From NCBI GenBank assembly GCA_949295325.1, contig CASFKG010000002.1, positions 202,047 through 266,046 of the forward strand: DNA of 64,000 nucleotides, given 5' to 3'. The notes below the pieces were generated by a model that did no database searches, was not told the origin of the DNA, and was given only the letters and a program-made list of their open reading frames with translations. Of this stretch, positions 42,476-51,828 are shown one piece after another (the first letter of the stretch is position 1; each line of letters opens with the position of its first letter). The translations under genes were made by a program, and so were the position numbers. The DNA is from an uncultured bacterium. GTDB taxonomy: Bacteria > Bacillota_I > Bacilli_A > RFN20 > CAG-826.

Positions 42476-42774
42476 CTATGTTTGGAAAATATGCCGCGCT
42501 TCAAGGGGTTGGCCCGGTAGAAAAGCGCGGTATGGCCGCGTATTTCGACGATTTCGGAGTTCGTTTTCTCCGCCAAAAGGCAGGCCGCCTCCTTCATTTC
42601 CGCGGCATCGCCGACCTGGGCCTTGACCTTGGCCAGCTCGTGGGCCCTTAGGGCGTTGTCGAGTACCTTGACGTGGCTATCGCCGATTCCTTCCTTGCCT
42701 ATCGCGAGGCAGACGGGAAAGGAGGGCTTTTGGCCCATTGACTTGAGCAGTTTCGTTTCTTCTTTTCCCAGCAT
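42472..42774 (-). CDS. yhbY: YhbY-family RNA-binding protein (CRM domain)
   Basis: 100-residue ribosome-assembly RNA-binding protein (Bacillus YqeI type). One CRM domain: LGKEGIGDSHV-like loop near 25-35, a KVKAQ strand and the terminal GHTALFYR strand near 80-87. It associates with the 50S precursor in other bacteria. It starts nine bases after yqeH and overlaps nadD by four bases. Confidence 0.88.
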   Translation of the reverse strand: MLGKEETKLLKSMGQKPSFPVCLAIGKEGIGDSHVKVLDNALRAHELAKVKAQVGDAAEMKEAACLLAEKTNSEIVEIRGHTALFYRANPLKRGIFSKHR

Positions 42775-42783
42775 GTTCCCTGT

Positions 42784-43932
42784 CTATTTTATCTTGGCCC
42801 TCGAAGTATAGACGTCGACCCCGTGGGGGACGTAGACGTTGAACTTCTGTCCGTCGCCGAGGAAAGATATCCAACCCAGTCCGGCAATGCCGATATCGCG
42901 CCGGCCTTCCTCTTCCACGTCTACCTCGTAGACGTCGAAATCCTTCGGCGAATTGAAGAGCTTGCTCGAAGGCAGCAGGGACTTTTTGACGAGGACGTCG
43001 GCGAACTCCGCGTCCGGGTGGCGGAGGGCCCCGACCTTCTTGGTCCTGACCTTGTCCCCGAAATAGAGGCGTACTTCCTGCCGGCCCTTCTTCGCCGTCT
43101 TCAGAAGATCGATCCTCGCGACCCCGCCGATGAACAGGGAATCCCCGGCGGAGAGCTGTTCCTTCCTCGCGGCCACGGGAATGGTCGGATAGAACTCGAA
43201 TCCGGCCCCGGTTTCGAGTTTGGCCGGCAGGGTGTTGTTGAGCGGGGTCCCCGGGGTATCGTAGATGGAAGAGCTCCCGTCTAGCGGTATCTCGAGCAGC
43301 CTCAGATCGGTCCCCGGATAGTTCTTGGTCACGATGTTGCGGTTGCTCCTGTTGACGTAATGCCGGAGGAAGGTCTGGAGGAATATGGTCTTCCCGGCCT
43401 TCTGGGCCCCGATGACGTAGACGTCGTGGGCCCGGCGCTTTTGGTCGATCAGGGCTTGGTAATCCTGGTCTTCCATCGATTCGCTCAGCGAAGCGAGCAC
43501 CACGTCTTCGGCCTTGACCTTGAGGCGGGCCGCCCTGAAGCGGTGGGCGACGTATTCCCTGAGGTCGTCGTCCTTTGCGGAAGAAGGTAGGAGGTCGCGC
43601 TTGTTCGCGATGACGAGAAGGGGCGAGTTCTTTATCGTCTCGTTTACTTCCCGGACGAACGAGCATTCGAAGGAAAACAGATCGACGACGTAGACGATCA
43701 GGGCATCGCTCGCGGCCGCGTCGCTCAGCATGGTGAGGAAGCCCTGCCCCGCGGTGAGCGGATGGGGCTGCTGGTTGAAGCGCTCCTCGTTGTAGCATTT
43801 GTCGCAGAAGAGGATGGTATCGAGGTTGCTGGAGAGCAGGCGCGGGGCAATGTAGCCTTCCTTGGAGGGGTCTTCGCCCTGCAGGATGGCGCCGCAGCCG
43901 TAGCAGCGGCGGACGATATTAAGAGTGCTCAT
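42784..43932 (-). CDS. yqeH: Ribosome-biogenesis GTPase YqeH
   Basis: Circularly permuted GTPase needed for 30S assembly; 382 residues. The N-terminal treble-clef zinc finger is visible as CYGCGAILQ then FCDKCYNE. The permuted G-motif order follows: NKRDLLP (G4), GAQKAGKT (G1) and DTPG (G3), with a C-terminal RNA-binding region. ATG 43932 follows a GGAGG SD and overlaps the yqeG stop (ATGA); the in-frame TTG at 43944 is not needed. Confidence 0.93.
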   Translation of the reverse strand: MSTLNIVRRCYGCGAILQGEDPSKEGYIAPRLLSSNLDTILFCDKCYNEERFNQQPHPLTAGQGFLTMLSDAAASDALIVYVVDLFSFECSFVREVNETIKNSPLLVIANKRDLLPSSAKDDDLREYVAHRFRAARLKVKAEDVVLASLSESMEDQDYQALIDQKRRAHDVYVIGAQKAGKTIFLQTFLRHYVNRSNRNIVTKNYPGTDLRLLEIPLDGSSSIYDTPGTPLNNTLPAKLETGAGFEFYPTIPVAARKEQLSAGDSLFIGGVARIDLLKTAKKGRQEVRLYFGDKVRTKKVGALRHPDAEFADVLVKKSLLPSSKLFNSPKDFDVYEVDVEEEGRRDIGIAGLGWISFLGDGQKFNVYVPHGVDVYTSRAKIK

Positions 43933-44456
43933 AGATTCCTCCAATCCGGGGCAAGGCCCTTCGATAAGACTATTTTCCTATAGTGTTCGTCCATAATTCC
44001 ATTTATTTTTGTGAGCAGCGGCCTATGGGCGGAAAGGTGGTCCACCAAGATGGTGAAGAGGCCGGCGCCGTTTCCGCTTTTGACGTCGGTCGCGCACTGG
44101 TCGCCGACAAAGGCGCATTCTTCCGGCTTCAGGCCCTTCTTTTTCAAGAACCTTTTGAGGAAGAAGGACGAGGGCTTGAAAAGGGCGTGGCAGCTCTCCA
44201 CCCCAAGGGCCTCGGCGAAGGCGGTGACCCTTTTGCCGGTGTTGTTGCTGGCGATATAGAAGGCGATCCCTTCCTCGCCGAGGCTTCTGACGTAATCCTT
44301 CAGCCCTTGGCTCGGGAAAGGCTCCCCGTAGGTCGCGAGGGTATTGTCGAGGTCGCTCAGTACCGCCCTGATGCCGCGGGCCTTGTAAAAGGAAGCGGGT
44401 ATGTCCGCCACCTTGCCGGCCAGGGCATCGGGTACGTACTTCTTTTTCTTCTTCAT
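43929..44456 (-). CDS. yqeG: YqeG family HAD phosphatase
   Basis: 175-residue HAD-superfamily IIIA phosphatase. D35-L-D37 in SDLDNTLATYG is the nucleophile motif; KPSSFFLKRF holds the motif III Lys, and FVGDQCATD motif IV. Members are linked to phosphatidylglycerophosphate dephosphorylation in some lineages. Fixed position upstream of yqeH fits Bacilli. ATG 44456 overlaps the parC stop. Confidence 0.88.
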   Translation of the reverse strand: MKKKKKYVPDALAGKVADIPASFYKARGIRAVLSDLDNTLATYGEPFPSQGLKDYVRSLGEEGIAFYIASNNTGKRVTAFAEALGVESCHALFKPSSFFLKRFLKKKGLKPEECAFVGDQCATDVKSGNGAGLFTILVDHLSAHRPLLTKINGIMDEHYRKIVLSKGLAPDWRNL

Positions 44457-47068
44457 TCGTCGAATAGGGAAATCTGCTCGAAGGTCGGCTCGTCCTCGTC
44501 TTCCGGCGATCCCCCTTCCTCCACGATCACGGAGGGTTTCTCCTTGACCGGAAGGGGCACGGAAGGCATGTCCTCGGGTATCGAGCCGCCGGGCAAGGGG
44601 TAATAGCTGGCGACCGGGTATTTCCTGACGAACCCTTCGGGCCGCCTCGCCATCTTCTCGGAAGGGGTCAGATAGAAGTCGTTGACGGCGATTTCGAGCG
44701 GTTTTCCGCCGGTCAATAAGGCCTTGATGGTAAGCGGGGGCTCGAGGCCGTCAAGCAGGTAGGCCCTCAGCAGTTTGTGGGGCTCGGATTTGAAGCAATG
44801 GTAGAGATAGAAACCGCGGGAGAGGCGGTCCTGGGCCGGATAGCGCGAGAGGTCGACGACCCTCGTGTACCCTAGATCTGTCGCCAATAGGGCCTTGCTC
44901 TTGCCCTGGTCGAGGGGCTTGAAGGAAAGCAGGACCGAAAGCGGCTTGCCGTTATAGAGCCCGGCCTTCACGCCGCCCGACTTCGGGTTCGTTACCGGGA
45001 TCTGGTTTTCGCTATAGACCTCGGCAAAGCCGGTTTCGTCGGCGACCAGGAGGTAGCTGCCGCCGTTGGTAAGGGCGACGGAAACCAGGCTATCGCCGAC
45101 CGATAGGCGCATGGCGCTCACGGCCCGGTTTTTCCTGATCACGGGGAAGGCCGAAAGCGGGACGCGCTTCACCACGTTACGGCGGCTAAGCAGCACGAAG
45201 TAGAGGTCGCTGCGGAATTCCTTCGCGGAGAAGGCGGCGACCATCTTTTCGCCCGGAGCCAGGGAAACGAAGGAATTGAGGTGGGCCCCCTCTTCCAGCC
45301 ACTTGGCCTCCTTCATGTCGTTTACCGGGAGGTAGACGTAGTTGCCGAGGTCGGTGAAGGCGATGAAATAGTCGGTCGTCTTCGCCACCCCGGAGTAGAC
45401 GAGCGCGTCCCCGTCCTTGAGCCCGGGCAGAACGCCCTTGTCGCCCCCCGAGGCCTTGTAGGACTTCATGGAGCTGCGCTTGAGGTAGCCGTCCTTGCTC
45501 AGGGCGATGTAGCAGTCTTCTTCCACGATGAGGTCGCGGGCGTCGACCGCGGAGATGCTCCCCTCCTCGTCTTGTATTTCCGTCCTTCTGGCGGTGCCGT
45601 ACTTCTTGGCGATGGCCTTCATGTCCTCGGCCAGGAAGTCGTCCATCTTGGATTTGTCCTCGAGCAGTTCGTTCAGCCCCTTGATGGCCTCGTCGAGGCC
45701 GGCTTTCTCGGCCATCAGGGTCTCGACGTCGGTGTGGGTCAGTTTGTATAGCGGCATCATGACGATGGCCTCGGCCTGCACTTCGGAGAAGGCAAGCTCC
45801 TCGGCCAGGTTCGCCTTGGCGTCGGCCTTATCGGCGCTCCGCCTTATGATCGCGATGACCCGGTCGAGTTCGGAAACGGCCGAAATAAGGCCTTCCACGA
45901 CGTGGAGCCGCGATTTGTTCTTTTCCAAATCATAACGGCACCTTCTTTCTTCGATCTCGCGCCTATACGCCAGATAGGTATCGCAATAGGAAAGGAGGTC
46001 GAGGGTCTTCGGGCGGCCGTCGACGATGGCGACCATGTTCGCCGAATAAGACCCGGCTATGCCGCCTTTCCCGGCCGACTTCCCGTAAAGGTAATTGAGG
46101 ATCGTTTCGGCCTTGGCGTCCGGTTTTAGGTCGATGGCGATCCTTAATCCGGTCTTGTCGGTTTCGTCGCGGACTTCCTCGATGCCCGGGACCGTCTTTT
46201 CGGCCCTGAGCTTGTCGATGGCATAGACCATCTCGCTTTTGACGGTTCCGTAGGGAATCTCGGTGATGGCTATCTGCTTGTTGCCGTTTGGAAGCGTCTC
46301 GATGCTCGCCTTGCTAAGCAGGCTCAGGTGGGCGTGGCCCGTCCGGTAGAGTTCTTCGATCGATTTCCTTCCGATTATCTTCCCGCCGGTGGGGAAATCG
46401 GGTCCGCTCACGAATTTCAAAAGCGAATCGATTTCGCAGTCCGGATGGCGGAGCCGGTAGACCATCGCATTGGTTATTTCCCGCAAATTGTGGGGCGGGA
46501 TGTGGGTGGCCATGCCGACGGCGATCCCCTCGGCGCCGTTGACGAAAAGGTTCGGGAAATGGGCCGGCAGGACGGTCGGTTCCTTGTTCAGGTCGTCGAA
46601 GGTCAGGGTCATGTCGACCGTGTCCTTGTCCATGTCGCGGACGAGCTCCTCGCTCAGGGCGGATAGGCGGGCCTCGGTGTAGCGGAAGGCGGCGGGGCCG
46701 TCCCCGTCCATCGAACCGTTGTTGCCCTGGAAGTCGACCAGCGGTTCCCTGACCGCCCAAGGCTGGCTCATCCTCACGAGGGCCTCGTATATCGAGGAAT
46801 CGCCGTGGGGATGGTACTGCCCCATGACGCCGCCGACGATATGGGCGCATTTCCTCGTGGGCTTGTCGAAGGTATTCCCCGTTTTTTCCATGTAGAAAAC
46901 GATGCGGCGCTGGACGGGCTTGAGTCCGTCCCTGGCGTCCGGTATGGCCCTATCCTGTATGACGTCCTTGGCATAGACGGCATAGCGCTGGCCCATGATT
47001 TCGTCGAGGACCGCCCCTTGGATGTTCTCGACCACGTTTTCCATTTCTTTTTTCTTCTTGCGGCTCAT
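44453..47068 (-). CDS. parC: DNA topoisomerase IV subunit A
   Basis: DNA-cleaving subunit that decatenates daughter chromosomes; 871 residues. Visible: [11 protein letters not shown] near 42, quinolone-pocket motif [11 protein letters not shown] (Ser and acidic Glu retained), and the catalytic Tyr in AFRYTEARL, followed by the breakage-reunion core, a coiled-coil tower and a degenerate C-terminal beta-pinwheel ending in an acidic tail. Its start overlaps the parE stop (ATGA). The adjacent ParE and the DGLKPVQRR signature favour ParC over GyrA. Confidence 0.92.
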   Translation of the reverse strand: MSRKKKKEMENVVENIQGAVLDEIMGQRYAVYAKDVIQDRAIPDARDGLKPVQRRIVFYMEKTGNTFDKPTRKCAHIVGGVMGQYHPHGDSSIYEALVRMSQPWAVREPLVDFQGNNGSMDGDGPAAFRYTEARLSALSEELVRDMDKDTVDMTLTFDDLNKEPTVLPAHFPNLFVNGAEGIAVGMATHIPPHNLREITNAMVYRLRHPDCEIDSLLKFVSGPDFPTGGKIIGRKSIEELYRTGHAHLSLLSKASIETLPNGNKQIAITEIPYGTVKSEMVYAIDKLRAEKTVPGIEEVRDETDKTGLRIAIDLKPDAKAETILNYLYGKSAGKGGIAGSYSANMVAIVDGRPKTLDLLSYCDTYLAYRREIEERRCRYDLEKNKSRLHVVEGLISAVSELDRVIAIIRRSADKADAKANLAEELAFSEVQAEAIVMMPLYKLTHTDVETLMAEKAGLDEAIKGLNELLEDKSKMDDFLAEDMKAIAKKYGTARRTEIQDEEGSISAVDARDLIVEEDCYIALSKDGYLKRSSMKSYKASGGDKGVLPGLKDGDALVYSGVAKTTDYFIAFTDLGNYVYLPVNDMKEAKWLEEGAHLNSFVSLAPGEKMVAAFSAKEFRSDLYFVLLSRRNVVKRVPLSAFPVIRKNRAVSAMRLSVGDSLVSVALTNGGSYLLVADETGFAEVYSENQIPVTNPKSGGVKAGLYNGKPLSVLLSFKPLDQGKSKALLATDLGYTRVVDLSRYPAQDRLSRGFYLYHCFKSEPHKLLRAYLLDGLEPPLTIKALLTGGKPLEIAVNDFYLTPSEKMARRPEGFVRKYPVASYYPLPGGSIPEDMPSVPLPVKEKPSVIVEEGGSPEDEDEPTFEQISLFDE

Positions 47069-49020
47069 CTATCGACCTCGTCCATGAAGGCATCGCGTTC
47101 GTTGAAAACGACGTTTTCCTCTATCCATTCGCGCCGGACCAGGGAATCGCTTCCCATAAGCACGCTTATCTTCTTGTCGACCACGACCGGGTCTTCGATT
47201 TTGACCTGCAGCAGCACCCTGGTCTTCTTTTCCATGGTCGTCTCGGCCAAATCGTGCGCGTTCATTTCCCCCAAGCCCTTGTAGCGCTTTATGCCGTAGC
47301 CCGGGCCAATTTTCCGGCGGGCTTCCTCGAGATCCGCGTCGTTCCAGGCATAGACGAAGACGGAGGGATTGCTCTTCTTGTAGACCCGGTATAGCGGCGG
47401 CTGGGCGATATAGACCATGCCTCGGGTTATCAGGGGTTTCATGTATTTATAGAAGAAGGTCAGAAGGAGCGTCTGTATGTGGGCACCGTCGGTATCCGCG
47501 TCGGTCATGATGATGATCTTGCCGTAGCGGGCGTTGTTCGGATCGAAGCTGGCTCCTACTCCGGCACCGATCGTCTGGATGAGCGTGGCGAACTCGGCGT
47601 TGGCGAACATCTTCTCGGTGGTGACGTTTTCGGTGTTCAGCGGCTTGCCGCGCAGGGGCAAAATGGCCTGGTGGAGCCGGTCCCGGCCGGTTTTGGCCGT
47701 CCCGCCGGCGGAATCGCCTTCCACGATGAAGAGCTCGTTGTTGTCGTAGTCCTTGCTCTGGGCCGGCGCCAGTTTGTCGGAAATGATCATTTCCGGGCCT
47801 TTTTTCTTGTTCCCGCGGCTGGCTTCCTTGGCGCGCCTAGCGGCCGCCCGCGCTTCCCTAGCCGAAAGGCACTTCTTTATCAGGTCGACCGCGAATTCCT
47901 TGTGCTCGCGGAGGTAGTAAAGGAGGTTCTGACTGACGTAGGCGTTGGTAAGCGGCAGGGCATCGGGGGTTCCGAGCTTCCCCTTGGTCTGCCCTTCGAA
48001 CTGCAGTTTGTCTTCGTCGGTGATCTTGACCGAAAGCACGGCGGTCAGCCCTTCGCGGATGTCCTCGCCCTCGAGTTTCTGGTTTTCCTTGATGAGACCG
48101 GCTTCCTGCGCGAAGTCGTTTATGGCCTTGTTGAGCCCGATCTTGAAGCCCGTTTCGTGGGTGCCCCCGTCATGGGTCCGGACCGAGTTGGCGTAGCTAA
48201 GGATGTTCTCGCCGTAGTCGCTGGCCGACCAGGCCATCGCGATTTCTATTCCCATGTCGCCCGATTTGCCGTCGAAATAGATGATGTCGCCGATGAGTCT
48301 CTTGGTACTAGTGAGGGTGCCGACGTATTCCCGGAGCCCGTTTTCGTAATAGAACTCGTGGCTCAGGGCCGGCTTCACGCGTTCGTCCTTCAGGAAAAGG
48401 CGGACGCCCTTGAGCAGGAAGGCTTCTTCCTGGAGGTGGTTGTAGACGGTTTCCCACTTGAAGTCGACGGACTGGAAGATGCGCTTGTCCGGCTTGAAAC
48501 GCACGGTCGTACCGTGCTTGTTGGTCGTCCCGATCGTTTCTAGCGGCGTCTCGAGCTTTCCCCCGTCATGGAAACGGATATGCCTTATCAGACCTTCCCT
48601 GCAGATCGTTATGTCGACCCACTCCGAAAGAGCGTTGGTGACCGTCGCGCCCATGCCGTGGAGTCCGGCGGCGGAAGCATAGACCTTGTTGTTGAACTTG
48701 CCGCCGGCGTGGAGGCGCGTATAGGCGAGCTGAACCGCCGGCATGCCGGCTTTTTCGTTCATGTCGCAGGGGATGCCGCGGCCTTCGTCCCTCACTTCCA
48801 CCGAGCCGTCTTTTTCAAGCGTAACGTAAATCTTGTCGCCGTAGCCGTTTACCGCCTCGTCGACGCCGTTGTCGACGATTTCCCAAATCAGATGGTGCAG
48901 TCCGGTGGAATTGGTCGACCCGATGTAGACGCCAGGGCGCTTGCGGATGCCTTCTAGTTCGCTAAGGACCTCTATGTCCTTGCCCGTGTATTCCGCTTCC
49001 GCCTTTTCGAAATCGACCAT
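47065..49020 (-). CDS. parE: DNA topoisomerase IV subunit B
   Basis: ATPase subunit of topoisomerase IV; 651 residues. GHKL ATP site: IVDNGVDEAVNG near 47, DEGRGIP near 77 and GLHGMGATV near 118. The TOPRIM domain carries FIVEGDSAGG and MTDADTDGAHI, and the C-terminus has RYKGLGEMN. It is the first gene of a seven-gene minus-strand operon that continues through rsfS with overlaps or tiny gaps. The leader is short (about 17 bases) and has no SD. Confidence 0.93.
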   Translation of the reverse strand: MVDFEKAEAEYTGKDIEVLSELEGIRKRPGVYIGSTNSTGLHHLIWEIVDNGVDEAVNGYGDKIYVTLEKDGSVEVRDEGRGIPCDMNEKAGMPAVQLAYTRLHAGGKFNNKVYASAAGLHGMGATVTNALSEWVDITICREGLIRHIRFHDGGKLETPLETIGTTNKHGTTVRFKPDKRIFQSVDFKWETVYNHLQEEAFLLKGVRLFLKDERVKPALSHEFYYENGLREYVGTLTSTKRLIGDIIYFDGKSGDMGIEIAMAWSASDYGENILSYANSVRTHDGGTHETGFKIGLNKAINDFAQEAGLIKENQKLEGEDIREGLTAVLSVKITDEDKLQFEGQTKGKLGTPDALPLTNAYVSQNLLYYLREHKEFAVDLIKKCLSAREARAAARRAKEASRGNKKKGPEMIISDKLAPAQSKDYDNNELFIVEGDSAGGTAKTGRDRLHQAILPLRGKPLNTENVTTEKMFANAEFATLIQTIGAGVGASFDPNNARYGKIIIMTDADTDGAHIQTLLLTFFYKYMKPLITRGMVYIAQPPLYRVYKKSNPSVFVYAWNDADLEEARRKIGPGYGIKRYKGLGEMNAHDLAETTMEKKTRVLLQVKIEDPVVVDKKISVLMGSDSLVRREWIEENVVFNERDAFMDEVDR

Positions 49021-49043
49021 AATTTTTAATAAACCGTGGGCAT

Positions 49044-49052
49044 ATTATAGCA
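49044..49052 (-). promoter_or_regulatory. Extended -10 promoter (TGC-TATAAT) of the parE-rsfS operon
   Basis: TGCTATAAT on the minus strand, 23 bases before ATG 49020. It is the only good promoter before the operon. No TTGACA-like -35 is obvious. Confidence 0.6.
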
Positions 49053-49187
49053 ACAGCCGCCGCCTATGCGCACGTGGATATTGCGCGCACGGCCCGGGGG
49101 AATGGCGTTCTGGACGCAGAGGTTTCGTACCCGAGTGTAATTCGGAAACTAACAAATCCTTTTCTTCCTCGCTGGCCCTGCGGCGGT

Positions 49188-49193
49188 TATATT
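49188..49193 (+). promoter_or_regulatory. Near-leaderless promoter (TATATT) of plsY
   Basis: TATATT ends eight bases before ATG 49202, with no SD (AAGCCGAC between). Confidence 0.4.
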
Positions 49194-49201
49194 AAGCCGA
49201 C

Positions 49202-49930
49202 ATGAACGACGTACTTGTAAACGCAATACTCGGCCTTAGCGCCGCGATCTTCGGATACCTTTTCGGGAGCATACCCTCGGGCGTGATCATCGGGAAGGTC
49301 TTCTTCCACAAGGATCCAAGGGACTACGGAAGCGGGAATTCCGGCGGGACGAATTCCGGCCGTGTATTGGGGAAAAAGGCCGGCGCGGCCGTCATTCTCT
49401 GCGATATGCTCAAGGTCCTCGTGCCTTTCTACGCCTTCTGGTCGATATTGGCCTTCTCGGGGATAAACGAATCATATCGGATCTTCGACGACGGCTTGCT
49501 CTACCTTTGGATGTTCCCGGTATTTGCCACGGTCGGGCACTGCTTTCCGTTCTACATGGGTTTCCGCGGGGGCAAGGCCGTCGCCAACTACTTCGGGATG
49601 CTGGGCGGTACTTCCTATGCGTCTCTTGCGGTTGCCCTCGTGAGTTTCCTGGGAGTTCTCAAAGGAAGGAAAATGGTTTCGCTTTCTAGTCTCGTCGCCG
49701 GCGGGATATGCTTACTTTACGTTTGGATTATGGCCATACTGGATTTTTGCCTACCGCAATTCGAGTCTTCTATTCTTTTCTTCAATTTCGGCATTGGTGG
49801 ACTTTTGTATTATTCCTTCGAAATGGCTTCGGCTTTTACCCTTATGTATTTACTGCTGGTGGTCCGCCATCTATCCAATATAAGAAGAATGAAGGAAAGA
49901 CACGAAAATACCATTAAGTGGTTAAAGTAG
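49202..49930 (+). CDS. plsY: Glycerol-3-phosphate acyltransferase PlsY
   Basis: Membrane enzyme that transfers acyl groups from acyl-phosphate to glycerol-3-phosphate in phospholipid synthesis; 242 residues with several helices. Conserved loops: GSIPSGVIIGK near 22-32, RDYGSGNSGGTNSGRVLG near 40-57, and FRGGKAVA near 121-128. It is a little longer than the usual ~200 because of a longer C-terminal membrane region. The last ~250 bases of the gene are visibly AT-rich compared with its start, and the gap behind it is also AT-rich. It begins its own near-leaderless transcript, divergent from parE. Confidence 0.88.
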   Translation: MNDVLVNAILGLSAAIFGYLFGSIPSGVIIGKVFFHKDPRDYGSGNSGGTNSGRVLGKKAGAAVILCDMLKVLVPFYAFWSILAFSGINESYRIFDDGLLYLWMFPVFATVGHCFPFYMGFRGGKAVANYFGMLGGTSYASLAVALVSFLGVLKGRKMVSLSSLVAGGICLLYVWIMAILDFCLPQFESSILFFNFGIGGLLYYSFEMASAFTLMYLLLVVRHLSNIRRMKERHENTIKWLK

Positions 49931-50251
49931 TTTTCTAGTAGATATTATTTCAAAAATATCTCCAAGATTGGAAATTTCTATATATTTGAAAATGCCTTAT
50001 TTTATCTTGCTGTTTCCTATGTTTTTCGTTGACAAGTTGATTTGAAATTCCAAGATATCCAAAAAATCGGCGGTAGTTTTTGTTTATGCTTAAAATCACG
50101 CATATATCTATTTGTATTTAATGTTTTCGGTTTTTGAAATACGGTCATCGGTTCCACTGCCCTAGATGATTCCATCCGTTCATTTTCGGCGCTGCTCTTT
50201 TTGATTGACACGGTCCAATAATTGAAGGAAATCTTTGGAATAATTAAATAT
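49931..50251. other. AT-rich gene-free stretch between plsY and the yneF terminator
   Basis: About 320 bp much richer in A+T than the neighbours, with no recognisable gene. A 64-residue frame on the minus strand (50017-50211) has no SD, promoter or homology. The stretch may be eroded coding DNA or an insertion scar. Confidence 0.5.
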
Positions 50252-50280
50252 AAAAAAAAGAGCCCCCTTTCGGAGCTCCT
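50252..50280 (-). terminator. Terminator of the efp-yneF unit
   Basis: On the minus strand a GAGCTCC-GAAA-GGGGCTC hairpin (one G-U pair) is followed by eight T. It lies 13 bases after the yneF stop. Confidence 0.85.
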
Positions 50281-50293
50281 ATTACCGAGACCT

Positions 50294-50539
50294 TTATTTA
50301 TTCGAATTTTTCATCGAGTTCATGACCGATCTGATTTGGGCTTCGCTGGGCTTGCGTCCCATCTGCATGAACATCGCCCTTATGGCTTTTTCGCTGATCG
50401 GCGGGTTCTTCTCAAGCTGCTTCTTGATTACGTAGCGGGCGGTGAAGAAACCGGCGATGAACCCGGCGATTAGCGCGATGATCGGCCAAACTATGACCTG
50501 CCAGAGTTCGATCTCGATCAGTAGCACGGGTACGGCCAT
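50294..50539 (-). CDS. yneF: YneF family (UPF0154) small membrane protein
   Basis: 81 residues: one N-terminal membrane helix (about 13-35, VIVWPIIALIAGFIAGFFTA), a basic linker and the conserved tail NPPISEKAIRAMFMQMGRKPS followed by QIRSVM. This matches the UPF0154/YneF family of Bacilli and Mollicutes, of unknown function. It starts just after efp (GGGAGG of the efp end can act as SD) and ends before a terminator. Confidence 0.88.
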   Translation of the reverse strand: MAVPVLLIEIELWQVIVWPIIALIAGFIAGFFTARYVIKKQLEKNPPISEKAIRAMFMQMGRKPSEAQIRSVMNSMKNSNK

Positions 50540-50542
50540 CTA

Positions 50543-51103
50543 TTAGGCCCTCCCGTCGTACTTTCCGGTGGTGGTGTCGATCAGGACCTTGTCGCCTTGG
50601 TTGACGAATAGCGGTACGCGGATCTTGAGCCCGGTTTCCAAGGTGGCGTCCTTCATCGCGGTGTTGGTCTTGGTATCGCCTTTGACGCCCGGCTCGCACT
50701 CGGTGACTTCCATGGCGACCTTGGCCGGCAGGATGATGCCGAGGATCTCGTCTTCGAAGGAAGCGACGACGACGTCGAGGTTCGGTACGAGGTAAGGAAG
50801 CTCGTTTCTCAATGATTCCTTGGAAATCTCGATCTGGTCGTAGGTCTTCGGATCCATGAAGGTCAGGGTTCCGGCACCGCCGTCGTAGAGGTACTGCATG
50901 TTCCTCTTGTCCAGGCGGCATTCGGTTACGTCGTAGCCGGAGTTGCGGGCCAGTTCGGTGATGGCGCCCGTGCGGACGTTCTTGACCTTGAGTTTGGCCA
51001 CCATCTTACGCATGGCGGTCTTGTTGAGTAGGATGTCGAGCACCTGGTAAAGCGTGTCTTCGTCGATGAAGTAATTGCCAGGACGCAGTTCTGTAACGTT
51101 CAT
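50543..51103 (-). CDS. efp: Translation elongation factor P with atypical loop tip
   Basis: 186-residue three-domain factor that rescues ribosomes stalled at proline runs. Domain I aligns without gaps to Bacillus EF-P, but the beta3-loop reads KTAMRK (28-33) in place of KPGKGA; the tip residue, normally a Lys or Arg that is often modified, is Met31. Domains II and III look normal and end with the TGLKIRVPLFVNQGDKV and DTTTGKY segments. SD GGGAGAAG precedes ATG 51103, with a TATAAT promoter about 45 bases upstream. The tip change implies no lysylation, rhamnosylation or aminopentanol modification at that position. Confidence 0.92.
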   Translation of the reverse strand: MNVTELRPGNYFIDEDTLYQVLDILLNKTAMRKMVAKLKVKNVRTGAITELARNSGYDVTECRLDKRNMQYLYDGGAGTLTFMDPKTYDQIEISKESLRNELPYLVPNLDVVVASFEDEILGIILPAKVAMEVTECEPGVKGDTKTNTAMKDATLETGLKIRVPLFVNQGDKVLIDTTTGKYDGRA

Positions 51104-51147
51104 TTTTCTTCTCCCAAATAAAAGCGCGTTTCCACGCGGCCAAGCCG

Positions 51148-51153
51148 ATTATA
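51148..51153 (-). promoter_or_regulatory. Promoter -10 (TATAAT) for efp-yneF
   Basis: A perfect TATAAT on the minus strand in the 98-bp gap after the MBL gene. A leader of about 40 bases with a GCGT/ACGC hairpin and an SD follows. The region also has a TAGCCC-TAT-GGGCTA hairpin at the MBL stop that may terminate the upstream transcript. Confidence 0.5.
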
Positions 51154-51201
51154 GTCCTATTATCGCTTGGCAAAAACCCCTAATTAGCCCATAGGGCTAG
51201 C

Positions 51202-51828
51202 CTAGTAGTACCGGAAGTTCCCGACTTCGTATTCGAGCCGCGTTTTCGTCCCGTGTCCGGGATAGACTACGCAATCCCCGTAGAAAGCCTCGAGTTTCCG
51301 AAGGCTTTGGACGCGGAGGCGCGGGCAACTCCCCGGCAAATCGCTTCTGCCGATGCCGCCCCGGAAAAGCGTGTCCCCGGTGAATATCATCCGGTTGGAG
51401 GGAAGATAGAAGCAGAGGGAACCGCGGGTATGGAAGGGGGTGGCGACGACCGAGATGTCAAGTCCAGCCAGGTTCAGCCGTTCGTCCCCTTCCAGGGCCA
51501 CGAGGTTTATCGGCCTAGGATAAACGGTCGGATGCCCGTCGAGGAAGGAAGCGTTGAGGCCAGGATCCTCGAAGCAGTCCTCGTCGAGCCTGCTTATGTA
51601 GCACGGCGTGAAATCGGAATTGCAAAGATCGGCCGCCCCGGCTATGTGGTCGTAGTGGCCGTGGGTCAGCAAAACCGCCGCCAGGCGCATCGAATGCTTC
51701 TTTAGGCAGGCCCTCAGGGCCGCGTTGTCGGGATTTCCGGGGTCGACGATCACCGCTTCCCCGTTTTCCTCCCCGAAGACGTAGGTGTTGCTGTACTGCC
51801 GTTTCTGGTAGACGTAGATGCTAGGCAA
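51202..51828 (-). CDS. MBL-fold hydrolase (glyoxalase II-like)
   Basis: 208-residue metallo-beta-lactamase-fold enzyme. The di-metal motif LTHGHYDHIAG (HxHxDH) is near residue 54, further ligands lie in the TPFHTRGSLCFY and FTGDTLFRGG segments, and a final YPGHG is near 193. This is the YqgX/glyoxalase II subgroup that hydrolyses thioesters or related small molecules. The start is TTG 51828, overlapping the lipoprotein stop by eight bases and preceded by GGAG; the first residues (PSIYVYQ) fit the family. Confidence 0.85.
   Translation of the reverse strand: MPSIYVYQKRQYSNTYVFGEENGEAVIVDPGNPDNAALRACLKKHSMRLAAVLLTHGHYDHIAGAADLCNSDFTPCYISRLDEDCFEDPGLNASFLDGHPTVYPRPINLVALEGDERLNLAGLDISVVATPFHTRGSLCFYLPSNRMIFTGDTLFRGGIGRSDLPGSCPRLRVQSLRKLEAFYGDCVVYPGHGTKTRLEYEVGNFRYY

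Noticed and set aside
50017-50211. 64-codon minus-strand frame in the AT-rich gap after plsY
   Set aside because: No SD, promoter or recognisable family; kept only as part of the gap description.
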